DNA from: Christensenella sp. UBA3857
GTDB lineage: Bacteria > Bacillota > Clostridia > Christensenellales > CAG-138
Assembly: GCA_002392505.1 (NCBI GenBank)
Contig: DGHD01000015.1
Coordinates: 3,219 to 8,385 of the forward strand
Direction: 5' to 3'
Length of the DNA: 5,167 nt
The notes beneath the pieces are model-generated. The model was not told the origin of the DNA, searched no databases, and saw nothing but the letters and a program-made list of their open reading frames with translations. Shown one piece after another: positions 1-5,167 of this stretch (the stretch's first letter is position 1; each line of letters starts with the position of its first letter). A program made the translations under genes and the position numbers.

Positions 1-1025
1 GTCTTGCCGCCGCCGCCGGGAGCGTCCACGACAAAGGTGGGCACGGCATAGCCGGAGGTGTGTCCCCTGAGGCCCTCGATGATCTCGATGCCCTTCGAAA
101 CGGGGGTGCGGAAGTGGGTCAGACCCATGGACAGGTCGCAAACGTAGATGTAATATGGTCTTACCCTGATGTAGACGAGCGCCTGAACGAGCTTCTTCAT
201 GACGTGTACGCAGTCGTTAACGCCGTGCAGGAGCACCGTCTGGTTGCCGAGGGGGATACCCGCGTCGGCGAGCATGGCGCAGGCGCGCCTCGATTCCTCG
301 GTGATCTCGTTGGGATGGTTGAAGTGGGTGTTCAGCCAAATGGGATGATATTTCTTGAGCATATTGCAGAGGGCGGGAGTGATCCTCTGCGGGCAGACGA
401 CCGGGGTGCGGCTGCCGATACGGACGATCTCCACGTGGGGGATCTTACGAAGCTCCGAGATGATGTACTCGAGCTTTTCGTCCGAAATCATGAGCGCGTC
501 GCCGCCGGAAAGCAGAACGTCCCTGACCTCGGGATGGTTCCTGATGTACTCGATGCAGCCCTCCACCTGGCAGTCGGGCACGGCGGTGTCGTGCTGACCG
601 GCGAAGCGGCGCCTCGTGCAGTGACGGCAGTACATGGAGCACTGGTCGGTCACGAGGAAGAGCACACGGTCGGGATACCTGTGGGTGAGACCCGGAACGG
701 GCGAATCGGTATCCTCATGCAGAGGATCAAGCTGATCCTCCGGCGCCTGATAAAGCTCCAGCGCGGTGGGGATCGCCTGACGCCTTATGGGATCATAGGG
801 ATCGTCCGGATTTATAAGGGAGAGGTAATAAGGGGTTATCGCCATGCGGAGCGTGCCCAAACACTTCTTAACGCCGTCCTCCTCCTCGGGGGTGAGCTTG
901 ACGTATTTTTTCAGATCCTCAAGCGTCTCGATGCGGTTGGCGACCTGCCACTGCCAGTCGTTCCAAAGCTCATCGGGAATATCCTTGAAAAGCCCGTATG
1001 CACGGCTCTGATTGATGGTTACCAT
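1..1025 (-). CDS. kamA: Lysine 2,3-aminomutase, C-terminus cut by the window edge
   Basis: Radical SAM, PLP-dependent enzyme that converts L-lysine to L-beta-lysine, the first step of lysine fermentation in the cytoplasm. The reading frame is open from the ATG at 1025 to the window edge, 341 codons of a protein that is about 416 residues in Clostridium subterminale. I recall that sequence well enough to align most of it without gaps at an offset of +4. The [4Fe-4S]/SAM motif CxxxCxxC is C129, C133, C136. Lysine-contacting residues match R138, D297 and D334. C272 matches a zinc-site cysteine. The DAPGGGGK motif ends at K341, the PLP Schiff-base lysine and the last full codon visible. The missing tail should hold the remaining zinc cysteines. 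An AGGAAAGG-type ribosome binding site precedes the start. The gene lies 22 bp after the lipoprotein gene and is probably co-transcribed. Conservation separates it from EpmB-type aminomutases. Confidence 0.97.
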   Translation of the reverse strand, partial: MVTINQSRAYGLFKDIPDELWNDWQWQVANRIETLEDLKKYVKLTPEEEDGVKKCLGTLRMAITPYYLSLINPDDPYDPIRRQAIPTALELYQAPEDQLDPLHEDTDSPVPGLTHRYPDRVLFLVTDQCSMYCRHCTRRRFAGQHDTAVPDCQVEGCIEYIRNHPEVRDVLLSGGDALMISDEKLEYIISELRKIPHVEIVRIGSRTPVVCPQRITPALCNMLKKYHPIWLNTHFNHPNEITEESRRACAMLADAGIPLGNQTVLLHGVNDCVHVMKKLVQALVYIRVRPYYIYVCDLSMGLTHFRTPVSKGIEIIEGLRGHTSGYAVPTFVVDAPGGGGK

Positions 1026-1047
1026 AGTTTTTTCCTTTCCTGAATTA

Positions 1048-1716
1048 TCATTCTGCGCCGTTTTCGCCGGCGGTCACGCCGTTCGTAACAGCATTTTCGA
1101 GATCGAACTCAACGCCCTTGAAGGCGGGACCGTACTTCGTATCGAGGGACTTGGGCGCGAACGCCTGGATGGTGTAGACGCGCTCGTTCTCCACGACGTA
1201 TTTGACGATCCAGAGCTTCTGTATCTCGCCGGTCTTCTGATACTTCGCGGTCACCTCGAGCGACAGCATGAGGTACCCCTCGTTCTTCTCGAATTTGAAG
1301 CCGTCCACCGTGTACTCGGCGCCCTGCGAGGAGACCATGCCGAGGGCGATCTTCATGTAGTCGAGCGCCTCTTCATCGGAATACGCGGCGATCTCGGCAT
1401 ATTTGCGTGAGGGGACCTTGTAATACTCGGTCGTATGCTCGTAATCCTTATATGAATCGAAAAACTCATACGAGAGCACGGATTTGTCGTCCTCCGTATT
1501 GGCGACGAAGGACTCCTCCCCGTCGGAGGAGCGGCTGAAGCAATCGAGATAATCGAAGGTGAGCGCGGAGCCGTCGTCGTAACGGACGTACTTCACCTCG
1601 CCGTAATCGACGTCCGTCGGTCCCTCGGGAACGTAATCGTCCTTATGGCAGCCGGCAAGCGCGGCAAGGGATAAGACCATCGCCGCGGCGAGCAAAACAG
1701 AAACAAGCTTTTTCAT
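1048..1716 (-). CDS. Putative secreted lipoprotein of unknown function inside the lysine operon
   Basis: A 222-residue protein with a lipoprotein signal peptide: MKK n-region, a hydrophobic stretch at about residues 4-20, and a lipobox L20-A21-G22-C23, so the mature protein should be anchored to the outer face of the membrane through C23. The mature part is acidic and rich in tyrosine, aspartate and glutamate. Its C-terminal half (about 145-195) looks beta-rich, ending in a [19 protein letters not shown] strand that faintly recalls PsbP-like secreted folds; this is a weak impression only. One further cysteine, C59, is present. I do not recognise a family or function. A GGAG ribosome binding site lies 8 bases before the ATG. 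It is separated from kdd by 68 bp containing a strong hairpin and from kamA by 22 bp. Sensing or binding of an extracellular nutrient is possible, but nothing in the sequence proves it. Confidence 0.85.
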   Translation of the reverse strand: MKKLVSVLLAAAMVLSLAALAGCHKDDYVPEGPTDVDYGEVKYVRYDDGSALTFDYLDCFSRSSDGEESFVANTEDDKSVLSYEFFDSYKDYEHTTEYYKVPSRKYAEIAAYSDEEALDYMKIALGMVSSQGAEYTVDGFKFEKNEGYLMLSLEVTAKYQKTGEIQKLWIVKYVVENERVYTIQAFAPKSLDTKYGPAFKGVEFDLENAVTNGVTAGENGAE

Positions 1717-1746
1717 TGATCGATCTCCGTAAAAGGGATTTTTAAT

Positions 1747-1773
1747 GCCGCCCGGCGCTGAATACCGGGCGGC
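1747..1773 (-). other. Perfect GC-rich hairpin between kdd and the lipoprotein gene
   Basis: A 9-bp perfect inverted repeat (GCCGCCCGG / CCGGGCGGC) around a 9-base loop, starting 11 bases after the kdd stop codon. On the minus strand it is followed by ATTAAAAATCCC rather than a run of T, so it is not a classical intrinsic terminator. It may cause partial termination, or protect or process the mRNA so that upstream genes are more abundant than the lipoprotein and kamA. I see no promoter-like hexamer pair between this hairpin and the lipoprotein start. Confidence 0.6.
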
Positions 1774-1784
1774 TCGGAAAAAAA

Positions 1785-2825
1785 TCAGCAGTATTTCTCG
1801 TCAAAGAGCTTCCTGAGCTTCTCGTTCTCGCGCAGGACGTTGAGGGTGATCTCGGCGTGATCCTTGGTGTAGCCGTTGCCGATGATCATGGTGACGTCCT
1901 TGCCGATGCCCTCGGCGCCGAGAGCCGCCTTGGTGAAGGAGGTAGCCATGGAGAAGAAGTAAACGATACCCTCGTCACGAACGGGGAGGATGGCGCTCAT
2001 CTCGCAGGACTCGACGTTGACGCAGCAGATGGAGATATCATACTCCTTGCCGCCGTTCGCCTCGAGAGCGGCGTTGAGAACGGCGATGGGCTCCGTCGCG
2101 GAGGCGACGACGACCTTGTTGTAAACGCCCAGCTCCATAAGAGCGGGGACCTGCTTCGGGTTCCTTACGACGCCGACGACGTTGCCTTTGGGACCGACCT
2201 TCTTCATCGCCTCATAGCCGCAGAGAACGCCGGATTTGCCGTTTGCGCCGAGGATCAGCACGCTGTCGCCCTCCTTGGGAAGCTTGCGCGCCTGTGCGGG
2301 AGCGCCGGCGACGTCGAGCGCCGCAAGAGCAAGGGTCTCGCTCATATCGTCGGGAAGCTTGGCGTAGATGCCGCTCTCGAACAATACGGCCTGACCGATG
2401 ATGTCGACGCGGTCGATTTCCTTATGGATGGCAAGGATCTTGTCGATCTTGAGGGGAGTGAGGGACAGGGAAACGAGGGAAGCGATCTTGTCGCCGACCT
2501 TCAGGTCGCGGTCCTTGAGATCCTCGCCGATGTAGGCGACCTTACCGATGAACATACCGCCGGAACCGGTGACGGGGTTCTGCTGCTTGCCGCGCTCCGC
2601 CACGATGCCCATGATCATTTCGCCGATCCTCTTCTCGTCGCCCTCGCAGGCTTCCTCGATCTGAGTGAAGGAAGCGGAGTCGATGTTAAGGGAGATGACG
2701 TCGCAGATGATCTCGTTGGAGTAGTGCTTGGTCATATCGTTGTCGATCTTCCATGCCGCCTGGGTGAGAACGCCGTGGGGCTCGATAACGCGGTGAGTGC
2801 CGTACTTGTTGCCTTTGAGTGCCAT
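1785..2825 (-). CDS. kdd: L-erythro-3,5-diaminohexanoate dehydrogenase
   Basis: NAD(P)-dependent oxidative deamination of 3,5-diaminohexanoate to 5-amino-3-oxohexanoate with release of ammonia (EC 1.4.1.11), the third step of lysine fermentation. The 346-residue product has the layout of a zinc-less medium-chain dehydrogenase-like protein: an N-terminal domain with a GDKIASLVSLSLTPL segment at about 111-125, then a Rossmann nucleotide-binding fold starting at SVLILGANGKSG (188-199), with G193, G196 and G199 in the glycine-rich turn. Length and N-terminus (GxKYGTHRVIEPxGVLPQAAWK-like, here with T21) fit the Kdd family as I remember it. A GGAGGA ribosome binding site supports the ATG at 2825. 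The gene follows kce after 44 bp of AT-rich spacer, the same order as the kal-kce-kdd-kamA cluster of Fusobacterium nucleatum, though there no lipoprotein gene is known to me in the row. Confidence 0.95.
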   Translation of the reverse strand: MALKGNKYGTHRVIEPHGVLTQAAWKIDNDMTKHYSNEIICDVISLNIDSASFTQIEEACEGDEKRIGEMIMGIVAERGKQQNPVTGSGGMFIGKVAYIGEDLKDRDLKVGDKIASLVSLSLTPLKIDKILAIHKEIDRVDIIGQAVLFESGIYAKLPDDMSETLALAALDVAGAPAQARKLPKEGDSVLILGANGKSGVLCGYEAMKKVGPKGNVVGVVRNPKQVPALMELGVYNKVVVASATEPIAVLNAALEANGGKEYDISICCVNVESCEMSAILPVRDEGIVYFFSMATSFTKAALGAEGIGKDVTMIIGNGYTKDHAEITLNVLRENEKLRKLFDEKYC

Positions 2826-2869
2826 AGTTTTGTTCCTCCGTTTATTATGCTAAATTTAATTTTTTCGGT

Positions 2870-3697
2870 TTATTTCAGGGGCTTGAGCGAGAGGATCCTT
2901 CTCGCCTCCTCGGGAGAAGCGATCTCGCGTCCGAGCTCGCGGGAGAGGCGCACGACCTTCTCGACGAGTTCGCCGTTCGACGCCGCCTTTACACCGCGGG
3001 AGAGGTAGATGTTATCCTCGAAGCCGACCCTTACGTTGCCGCCCATCACGATGGTGGGCGCGGCGAGCTGGAACGCGGCGCGTCCTACGCCGGTCGAAGT
3101 CCAGGTGGCGTCCTTGGGGATGGCGTTGACCATCCAGACAAGGTTCTGCACCGTTGCGGGGGTGCAGCCCTTAACGCCCAGAACGAAGTTGAACTGCATC
3201 GGGTCGCCGGGGACCTCGCCCTTCCTCGCCATATCGAGGATGGTGTCGATATGACCCATCTCGAAGCACTCGTACTCGGGCTTTATGCCGTTCTCGATCA
3301 TGCGCTTGCCGAACACGCGCATATTGGGCATGGTGTTGTCGAATATCTCGTCGCCGAAATTGCAGGTGCCGCAGTCGAGCGTCGCCATTTCGGGGAAGAG
3401 CTCCGTCGGCTGGAGCCTTTCCTCAGGGCTCATGCCCGTGGCGCCGCCGGTGGAGGGGATCATGATGACGTCGGGCAGCTCGCTCCTTATCGCGTCCATG
3501 ACCACGCGGAAACGCTCGCGGTCCTGGGTGGGAGTGCCGTCGTCGTGACGGACGTGGACGTGGATTATCGCCGCGCCCGCGTTGTAGGCGCTCCTTGCCT
3601 CGTTTACCATTTCCTCAACGGTGTAGGGGACGGCGGGGTTATGCGCCTTTGTGACCTCCGCGCCGCAGATGGCGGCTGTGATTATGAGCTTTTCCAT
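2870..3697 (-). CDS. kce: 3-keto-5-aminohexanoate cleavage enzyme (BKACE/DUF849 family)
   Basis: Condenses and cleaves 3-keto-5-aminohexanoate with acetyl-CoA to give acetoacetate and L-3-aminobutyryl-CoA. The 275-residue length is normal for the family. It forms a TIM barrel with a metal site whose ligands are visible as H46 and H48 (IIHVHVR) and E227 (RVGFED). Other active-site positions known from the Cloacimonas enzyme also match: E14 in CGAEVTK, S82 in PSTGG, T106 in MATLDCG, R223 and D228. The family contains many beta-keto acid cleavage enzymes with different substrates, so the specific assignment rests mainly on its neighbours kal and kdd. The ATG at 3697 has an AGGAGG site directly upstream; the kal stop lies only 12 bp before it, so translation may be coupled. 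Confidence 0.95.
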   Translation of the reverse strand: MEKLIITAAICGAEVTKAHNPAVPYTVEEMVNEARSAYNAGAAIIHVHVRHDDGTPTQDRERFRVVMDAIRSELPDVIMIPSTGGATGMSPEERLQPTELFPEMATLDCGTCNFGDEIFDNTMPNMRVFGKRMIENGIKPEYECFEMGHIDTILDMARKGEVPGDPMQFNFVLGVKGCTPATVQNLVWMVNAIPKDATWTSTGVGRAAFQLAAPTIVMGGNVRVGFEDNIYLSRGVKAASNGELVEKVVRLSRELGREIASPEEARRILSLKPLK

Positions 3698-3709
3698 TTA
3701 AGCCTCCTG

Positions 3710-4123
3710 TCAGATATTCTCGTAATTGCCGCGCTTCTTGTCCTTGGGCACGACGCAGGTGCCGGAGGCACGGCAGACGACGATCGGCTCGGCGAGCACG
3801 TCGCACGCGGAATCGTTGATATCGGGACGGGGAGCGATGACCTTCCTCGCCTCGAACACCATCTTGCGGGAGGTGTTGCCGATATGGGTGATCTCGCCGT
3901 AAGCCTCGATATAGTCGCCGGCGAACACGGGCGCGATGAACTCGACCATGTCATAAGCCTTGAAAAGACCCTCGTCGCCGTCGAGCTTGATAAGAAGCTC
4001 CGTAGCGACGTCGCCGAACAGCGCGAGCATATGCGCGCCGTCAACGAGATTGCCGCCGTAATGAGCGTCCTGCGCGCTCATGCGAAGGCGGATGGTGGAC
4101 GTGATTTTTTCCTGATTGGGCAT
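3710..4123 (-). CDS. kal: 3-aminobutyryl-CoA ammonia-lyase
   Basis: Eliminates ammonia from L-3-aminobutyryl-CoA to form crotonyl-CoA (EC 4.3.1.14), which then enters the butyrate branch. The 137-residue protein has single-domain hotdog-fold features: the [11 protein letters not shown] segment (20-30, with D28 in the usual hotdog helix start) followed by a hydrophobic helix, the F62-D70 strand with PVFAGD, and [20 protein letters not shown] (73-92), typical of acyl-CoA thioesterase-like folds. Function is assigned from this fold and from its position directly before kce and kdd, the conserved trio for this pathway. It is the first gene of the operon. The ATG at 4123 is preceded at 8 bases by GGAGGT, and upstream lies a long leader containing the lysine riboswitch. 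A related hotdog thioesterase is the main alternative, made unlikely by context. Confidence 0.93.
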   Translation of the reverse strand: MPNQEKITSTIRLRMSAQDAHYGGNLVDGAHMLALFGDVATELLIKLDGDEGLFKAYDMVEFIAPVFAGDYIEAYGEITHIGNTSRKMVFEARKVIAPRPDINDSACDVLAEPIVVCRASGTCVVPKDKKRGNYENI

Positions 4124-4131
4124 GAAACTGT

Positions 4132-4137
4132 ACCTCC
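4132..4137 (-). promoter_or_regulatory. Ribosome binding site of kal
   Basis: GGAGGT on the minus strand, 8 bases before the kal ATG, and 23 bases past the end of the terminator T-run. It lies outside the terminator hairpin, so control should act on transcription rather than by masking this site. Confidence 0.85.
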
Positions 4138-4160
4138 GTGTGATAATTTTACTGATGCTT

Positions 4161-4212
4161 AAAAAAATAAATGCACTGTTTTAACGGCCCCCGTGAGCCG
4201 AAAAAGCAGCGC
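4161..4212 (-). terminator. Intrinsic terminator forming the riboswitch expression platform
   Basis: On the minus strand GCGCUG (4212-4207) pairs with CAGUGC (4178-4173), then UUUU (4205-4202) with AAAA (4182-4179), then CGGCUC (4200-4195) with GGGCCG (4190-4185) around the loop ACGG. Only a bulged C, a small U/UU internal loop and two G-U pairs interrupt the stem. The tract ATTTATTTTTTT follows at 4172-4161, as in a rho-independent terminator. The 5' arm contains CUGCUU (4209-4204), the 3' strand of aptamer helix P1, so the two cannot form together. Without the lower stem, the remaining inner hairpin sits too far from the T-run to terminate. This arrangement predicts read-through when lysine is bound. 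Confidence 0.85.
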
Positions 4213-4372
4213 ACCATTGACTTGTATCAATGACAGTCGCACGGCGCTCGGCCGTACGCCCAGATGCGCCCCCGCGGACAAAGCACACCTTCGGCAGACG
4301 CACTATTCACACACCGCCAATAAGCTCCGCAGCCATATGCGGCGCGCTACCTGAACGTCTGCGCCTCTACTT
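4204..4372 (-). promoter_or_regulatory. Lysine riboswitch aptamer (L-box) upstream of the lysine-fermentation operon
   Basis: The kal leader matches the lysine aptamer in order and sequence when compared with the Bacillus subtilis lysC and Thermotoga maritima examples. In minus-strand order: GUAGAGGCGC (4370-4361), GGUAG in the loop-E-like region, GUGUGUGAAUAG (kink-turn region), GCCGAAG (4295-4289), CAUCUGGG (4265-4258 region), ACUGUCA, and AUGGUGCGCU before P1 closes. Helices: P1 AAGUAG/CUGCUU (4372-4367/4209-4204); P2 GCAGACG/CGUCUGC (4362-4356/4300-4294), capped by CCGCA/UGCGG; P3 GGUGUGC/GCGCAUC (4289-4283/4269-4263); P4 GUACGGC/GCCGUGC (4257-4251/4245-4239); P5 CAUUGA/UCAAUG (4232-4227/4220-4215). 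I could not resolve the L2-L3 kissing contact. The ligand is therefore very probably L-lysine, the substrate of the first enzyme of the operon. Confidence 0.93.
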
Positions 4373-4377
4373 AACTA

Positions 4378-4406
4378 ATTATACATTAACCGCGTCCGCG
4401 TGTCAA
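4378..4406 (-). promoter_or_regulatory. Consensus housekeeping sigma-factor promoter of the kal-kce-kdd-kamA operon
   Basis: On the minus strand an exact TTGACA (-35, at 4406-4401) and an exact TATAAT (-10, at 4383-4378) are separated by 17 bases. Transcription should begin near 4371-4372, so the RNA would open with the 5' strand of riboswitch helix P1 and carry a leader of about 249 nt before kal. A full-consensus promoter implies strong constitutive initiation, leaving control to the riboswitch. Confidence 0.93.
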
Positions 4407-4503
4407 TAAAAAAACTCGAAAGATATTAGGACGCACGCACAGGCGAGCAAAGCGGGACGCACTCAAGTTTTTAGGACGCACGTTAAGCGAGCGAAGCGAG
4501 CGC

Positions 4504-4546
4504 CGCCCACGTGGCCGAAAAATGTTTTTTTCGAGCCGAGTGGGCG
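4504..4546. repeat. Long imperfect hairpin of repeat copy A
   Basis: CGCCCAC (4504-4510) pairs with GTGGGCG (4540-4546). Inside, GGC pairs with GCC, and CGAAAAA pairs with a T-rich TTTTTCG arm around a short loop. The poly-A/poly-T portion lies inside the stem, so it does not read as a normal intrinsic terminator in either direction. The identical hairpin is at 4858-4900. Confidence 0.75.
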
Positions 4547-4548
4547 TG

Positions 4549-4568
4549 ACGCGCCGCGATAGGCGCGT
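4549..4568. repeat. GCGATA-loop hairpin, copy A
   Basis: ACGCGCC (4549-4555) and GGCGCGT (4562-4568) form a perfect 7-bp stem around the loop GCGATA, two bases after the long hairpin. Confidence 0.75.
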
Positions 4569-4743
4569 AACCACGATATGCCAAGCTCGAGGAACCGCTC
4601 CCGCGAGACAATTCCGAGATTGATTGAACGGTGTAACGAAAGTGTTAAGGAGTTGGGAAGCCCAAGTTAATCGGAAGCCCCCTCATCCGTCATTTCTCCC
4701 GCCGGTCGAAATGCCACCTTCCCCACCAAGGGGGGGAAGGCTG

Positions 4744-4781
4744 AAAAACTTGCGGACAAAGCGGGATGCACTCAAGTTTTT
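4744..4781. repeat. Inverted repeat AAAAACTTG / CAAGTTTTT at the junction of the two repeat copies
   Basis: Nine-base arms at 4744-4752 and 4773-4781 flank a 20-base spacer that resembles part of the 44-bp head unit (GCGGACAAAGCGGGATGCA). It sits exactly between the end of copy A and the start of copy B, so it may be an element terminus. Confidence 0.5.
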
Positions 4782-4857
4782 AGGACGCACGTTAAGCGAG
4801 CGAAGCGGGAAGCACTCAAGTTTTTAGGACGCACGCACAGGCGAGCAATTGCGAGCC

Positions 4858-4900
4858 CGCCCACGTGGCCGAAAAATGTTTTTTTCGAGCCGAGTGGGCG
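4858..4900. repeat. Long imperfect hairpin of repeat copy B
   Basis: Same 43-base hairpin as at 4504-4546 with no substitution, closed by CGCCCAC (4858-4864) and GTGGGCG (4894-4900). Confidence 0.75.
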
Positions 4901-4902
4901 TG

Positions 4903-4922
4903 ACGCGGTGCGATAACCGCGT
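4903..4922. repeat. GCGATA-loop hairpin, copy B, with compensatory changes
   Basis: ACGCGGT (4903-4909) and ACCGCGT (4916-4922) form a perfect 7-bp stem around the same GCGATA loop. Compared with copy A, the two loop-proximal pairs changed on both sides (CC/GG to GT/AC), which keeps the stem intact. Confidence 0.78.
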
Positions 4923-5114
4923 AACCACGATCACGCAAGTCCGAGGAACCGCACCTGCGAGTCATATCCGAGTTTGAATACACGATGCATCGTTAGTGTA
5001 ACAAAGTCGGGAAGCTCAAGTTAATCGTAAGCATCCCTCATCCACCCTCGCCTTGCGGCTCCGGTCCCCCTTCCCCCAAGGGAAGGCTGAATAGTCGGAA
5101 GCTGCCCAGCCAAA

Positions 5115-5136
5115 AGCCTTCCCTTGGGGGAAGGCT
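5115..5136. repeat. Perfect palindromic module near the window edge
   Basis: AGCCTTCCC (5115-5123) and GGGAAGGCT (5128-5136) pair perfectly over 9 bp with a 4-base TTGG loop. A 20-base match in inverted orientation lies at 5069-5088. Read on the minus strand the stem runs into a short TTTT, so it could act as a weak terminator for a minus-strand gene beyond the edge; the T-run is too short to assert this. Confidence 0.6.
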
Positions 5137-5167
5137 GACGCCGGCGCGGACTCGAACCAATAGCCCG

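Larger units (their letters stand above)
4428..4743. repeat. Composite intergenic repeat, copy A
   Basis: Begins with two AGGACGCACG-headed units, then the CGCCCAC...GTGGGCG hairpin, the ACGCGCC/GGCGCGT hairpin, a less conserved stretch with CGAGGAACCGC, TCCGAG and CAAGTTAATCG blocks, and ends in a CCTCATCC...GGGGAAGGCTG palindromic module. The same blocks recur in the same order about 354 bp downstream. From 4504 to 4553 it is identical to 4858-4907 over 50 bases. Short palindromic modules of the last type are common in clostridial genomes; the composite looks like a non-autonomous mobile or REP-like element. No transposase is present in the window. Confidence 0.75.
4782..5089. repeat. Composite intergenic repeat, copy B
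   Basis: Second copy of the composite element. The block order matches copy A: two AGGACGCACG-headed units, long hairpin, GCGATA-loop hairpin, CGAGGAACCGC, TCCGAG, CAAGTTAATCG, then CCTCATCC and a CCTTCCCCCAAGGGAAGG palindrome. Divergence from copy A is concentrated outside the hairpins, and the differences in the GCGATA-loop stem are compensatory. In this copy the two head units are swapped relative to copy A: the TTAAGCGAGCGAAGCG variant comes first and the CACAGGCGAGCAA variant second. Confidence 0.75.
4407..5167. other. Repeat-rich intergenic region without a convincing gene
   Basis: No open reading frame here looks coding. The two longest lie inside repeats and have low-complexity, arginine-rich or proline-rich translations. 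The region contains two composite repeat copies, paired hairpins, short 44-45 bp tandem units and palindromic GGGGGAAGG modules, listed separately. It lies between the kal promoter and whatever gene follows beyond 5167. At 5137-5167 I recognise nothing with confidence. Confidence 0.75.

Noticed and set aside
60..1043. Long open frame on the plus strand opposite kamA
   Set aside because: It is antisense to a kamA frame with all catalytic residues in place, and its translation shows no recognisable family; high GC in third positions creates such shadows.
1857..4162. Plus-strand open frames opposite kdd, kce and kal
   Set aside because: They mirror well-supported minus-strand genes, and their translations are repetitive in valine, glycine, aspartate and histidine, as expected from reading the opposite strand.
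4504..4546. Bidirectional intrinsic terminator
   Set aside because: The A and T runs are inside the stem rather than after a GC stem, so neither strand has the normal terminator layout.
4386..4827. Small open frames within the repeat region on both strands
   Set aside because: They lie across the kal promoter and repeat units, lack convincing ribosome binding sites, and encode low-complexity arginine- or proline-rich peptides.
4428..4850. CRISPR array
   Set aside because: The repeated units are nearly contiguous, with no unique spacers of constant length between conserved repeats, and no cas gene is present.
5137..5167. Possible tRNA 3' end on the minus strand (GGTTCGAGTCC)
   Set aside because: The T-loop-like string is present, but the flanking five-base stem ATTGG/CCGCG does not pair beyond two G-C pairs, and most of the gene would lie outside the window.

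Overview
The window carries the upstream half of a lysine-fermentation operon, all on the minus strand. It is preceded by a strong promoter and a lysine riboswitch, and beyond those lies a repeat-rich intergenic region. The protein families, AGGAGG-type ribosome binding sites, a moderately high GC content and GGGGGAAGGC-type interspersed palindromes suggest an anaerobic, amino-acid-fermenting Firmicute of the Clostridia, perhaps an Oscillospirales-like gut bacterium. The taxonomic guess is inference.

Layout in the direction of transcription, from high to low coordinates. 5167-4407: no convincing gene; two diverged copies of a composite repeat about 354 bp apart, containing hairpins. 4406-4378: a promoter with exact -35 and -10 consensus hexamers and a 17-base spacer. 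4372-4204: a lysine riboswitch aptamer (L-box), whose first helix begins at about the predicted +1. 4212-4161: an intrinsic terminator whose 5' arm shares bases with the 3' strand of aptamer helix P1. 4123-3710: kal. 3697-2870: kce. 2825-1785: kdd. 1773-1747: a perfect GC-rich hairpin. 1716-1048: an unrecognised lipoprotein. 1025-1: kamA, cut by the window edge just after its PLP-binding lysine.

The enzymes convert lysine to L-beta-lysine (KamA), oxidise 3,5-diaminohexanoate (Kdd), cleave 3-keto-5-aminohexanoate with acetyl-CoA (Kce), and deaminate 3-aminobutyryl-CoA to crotonyl-CoA (Kal), which leads to butyrate. The 5,6-aminomutase (KamDE) that acts between KamA and Kdd is not in the window and is probably encoded beyond position 1.

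The main discovery candidate is the leader. A lysine riboswitch normally shuts off lysine synthesis or uptake, but here it precedes lysine breakdown genes. The P1/terminator overlap predicts an ON switch: bound lysine stabilises P1, the terminator cannot form, and the catabolic operon is read.
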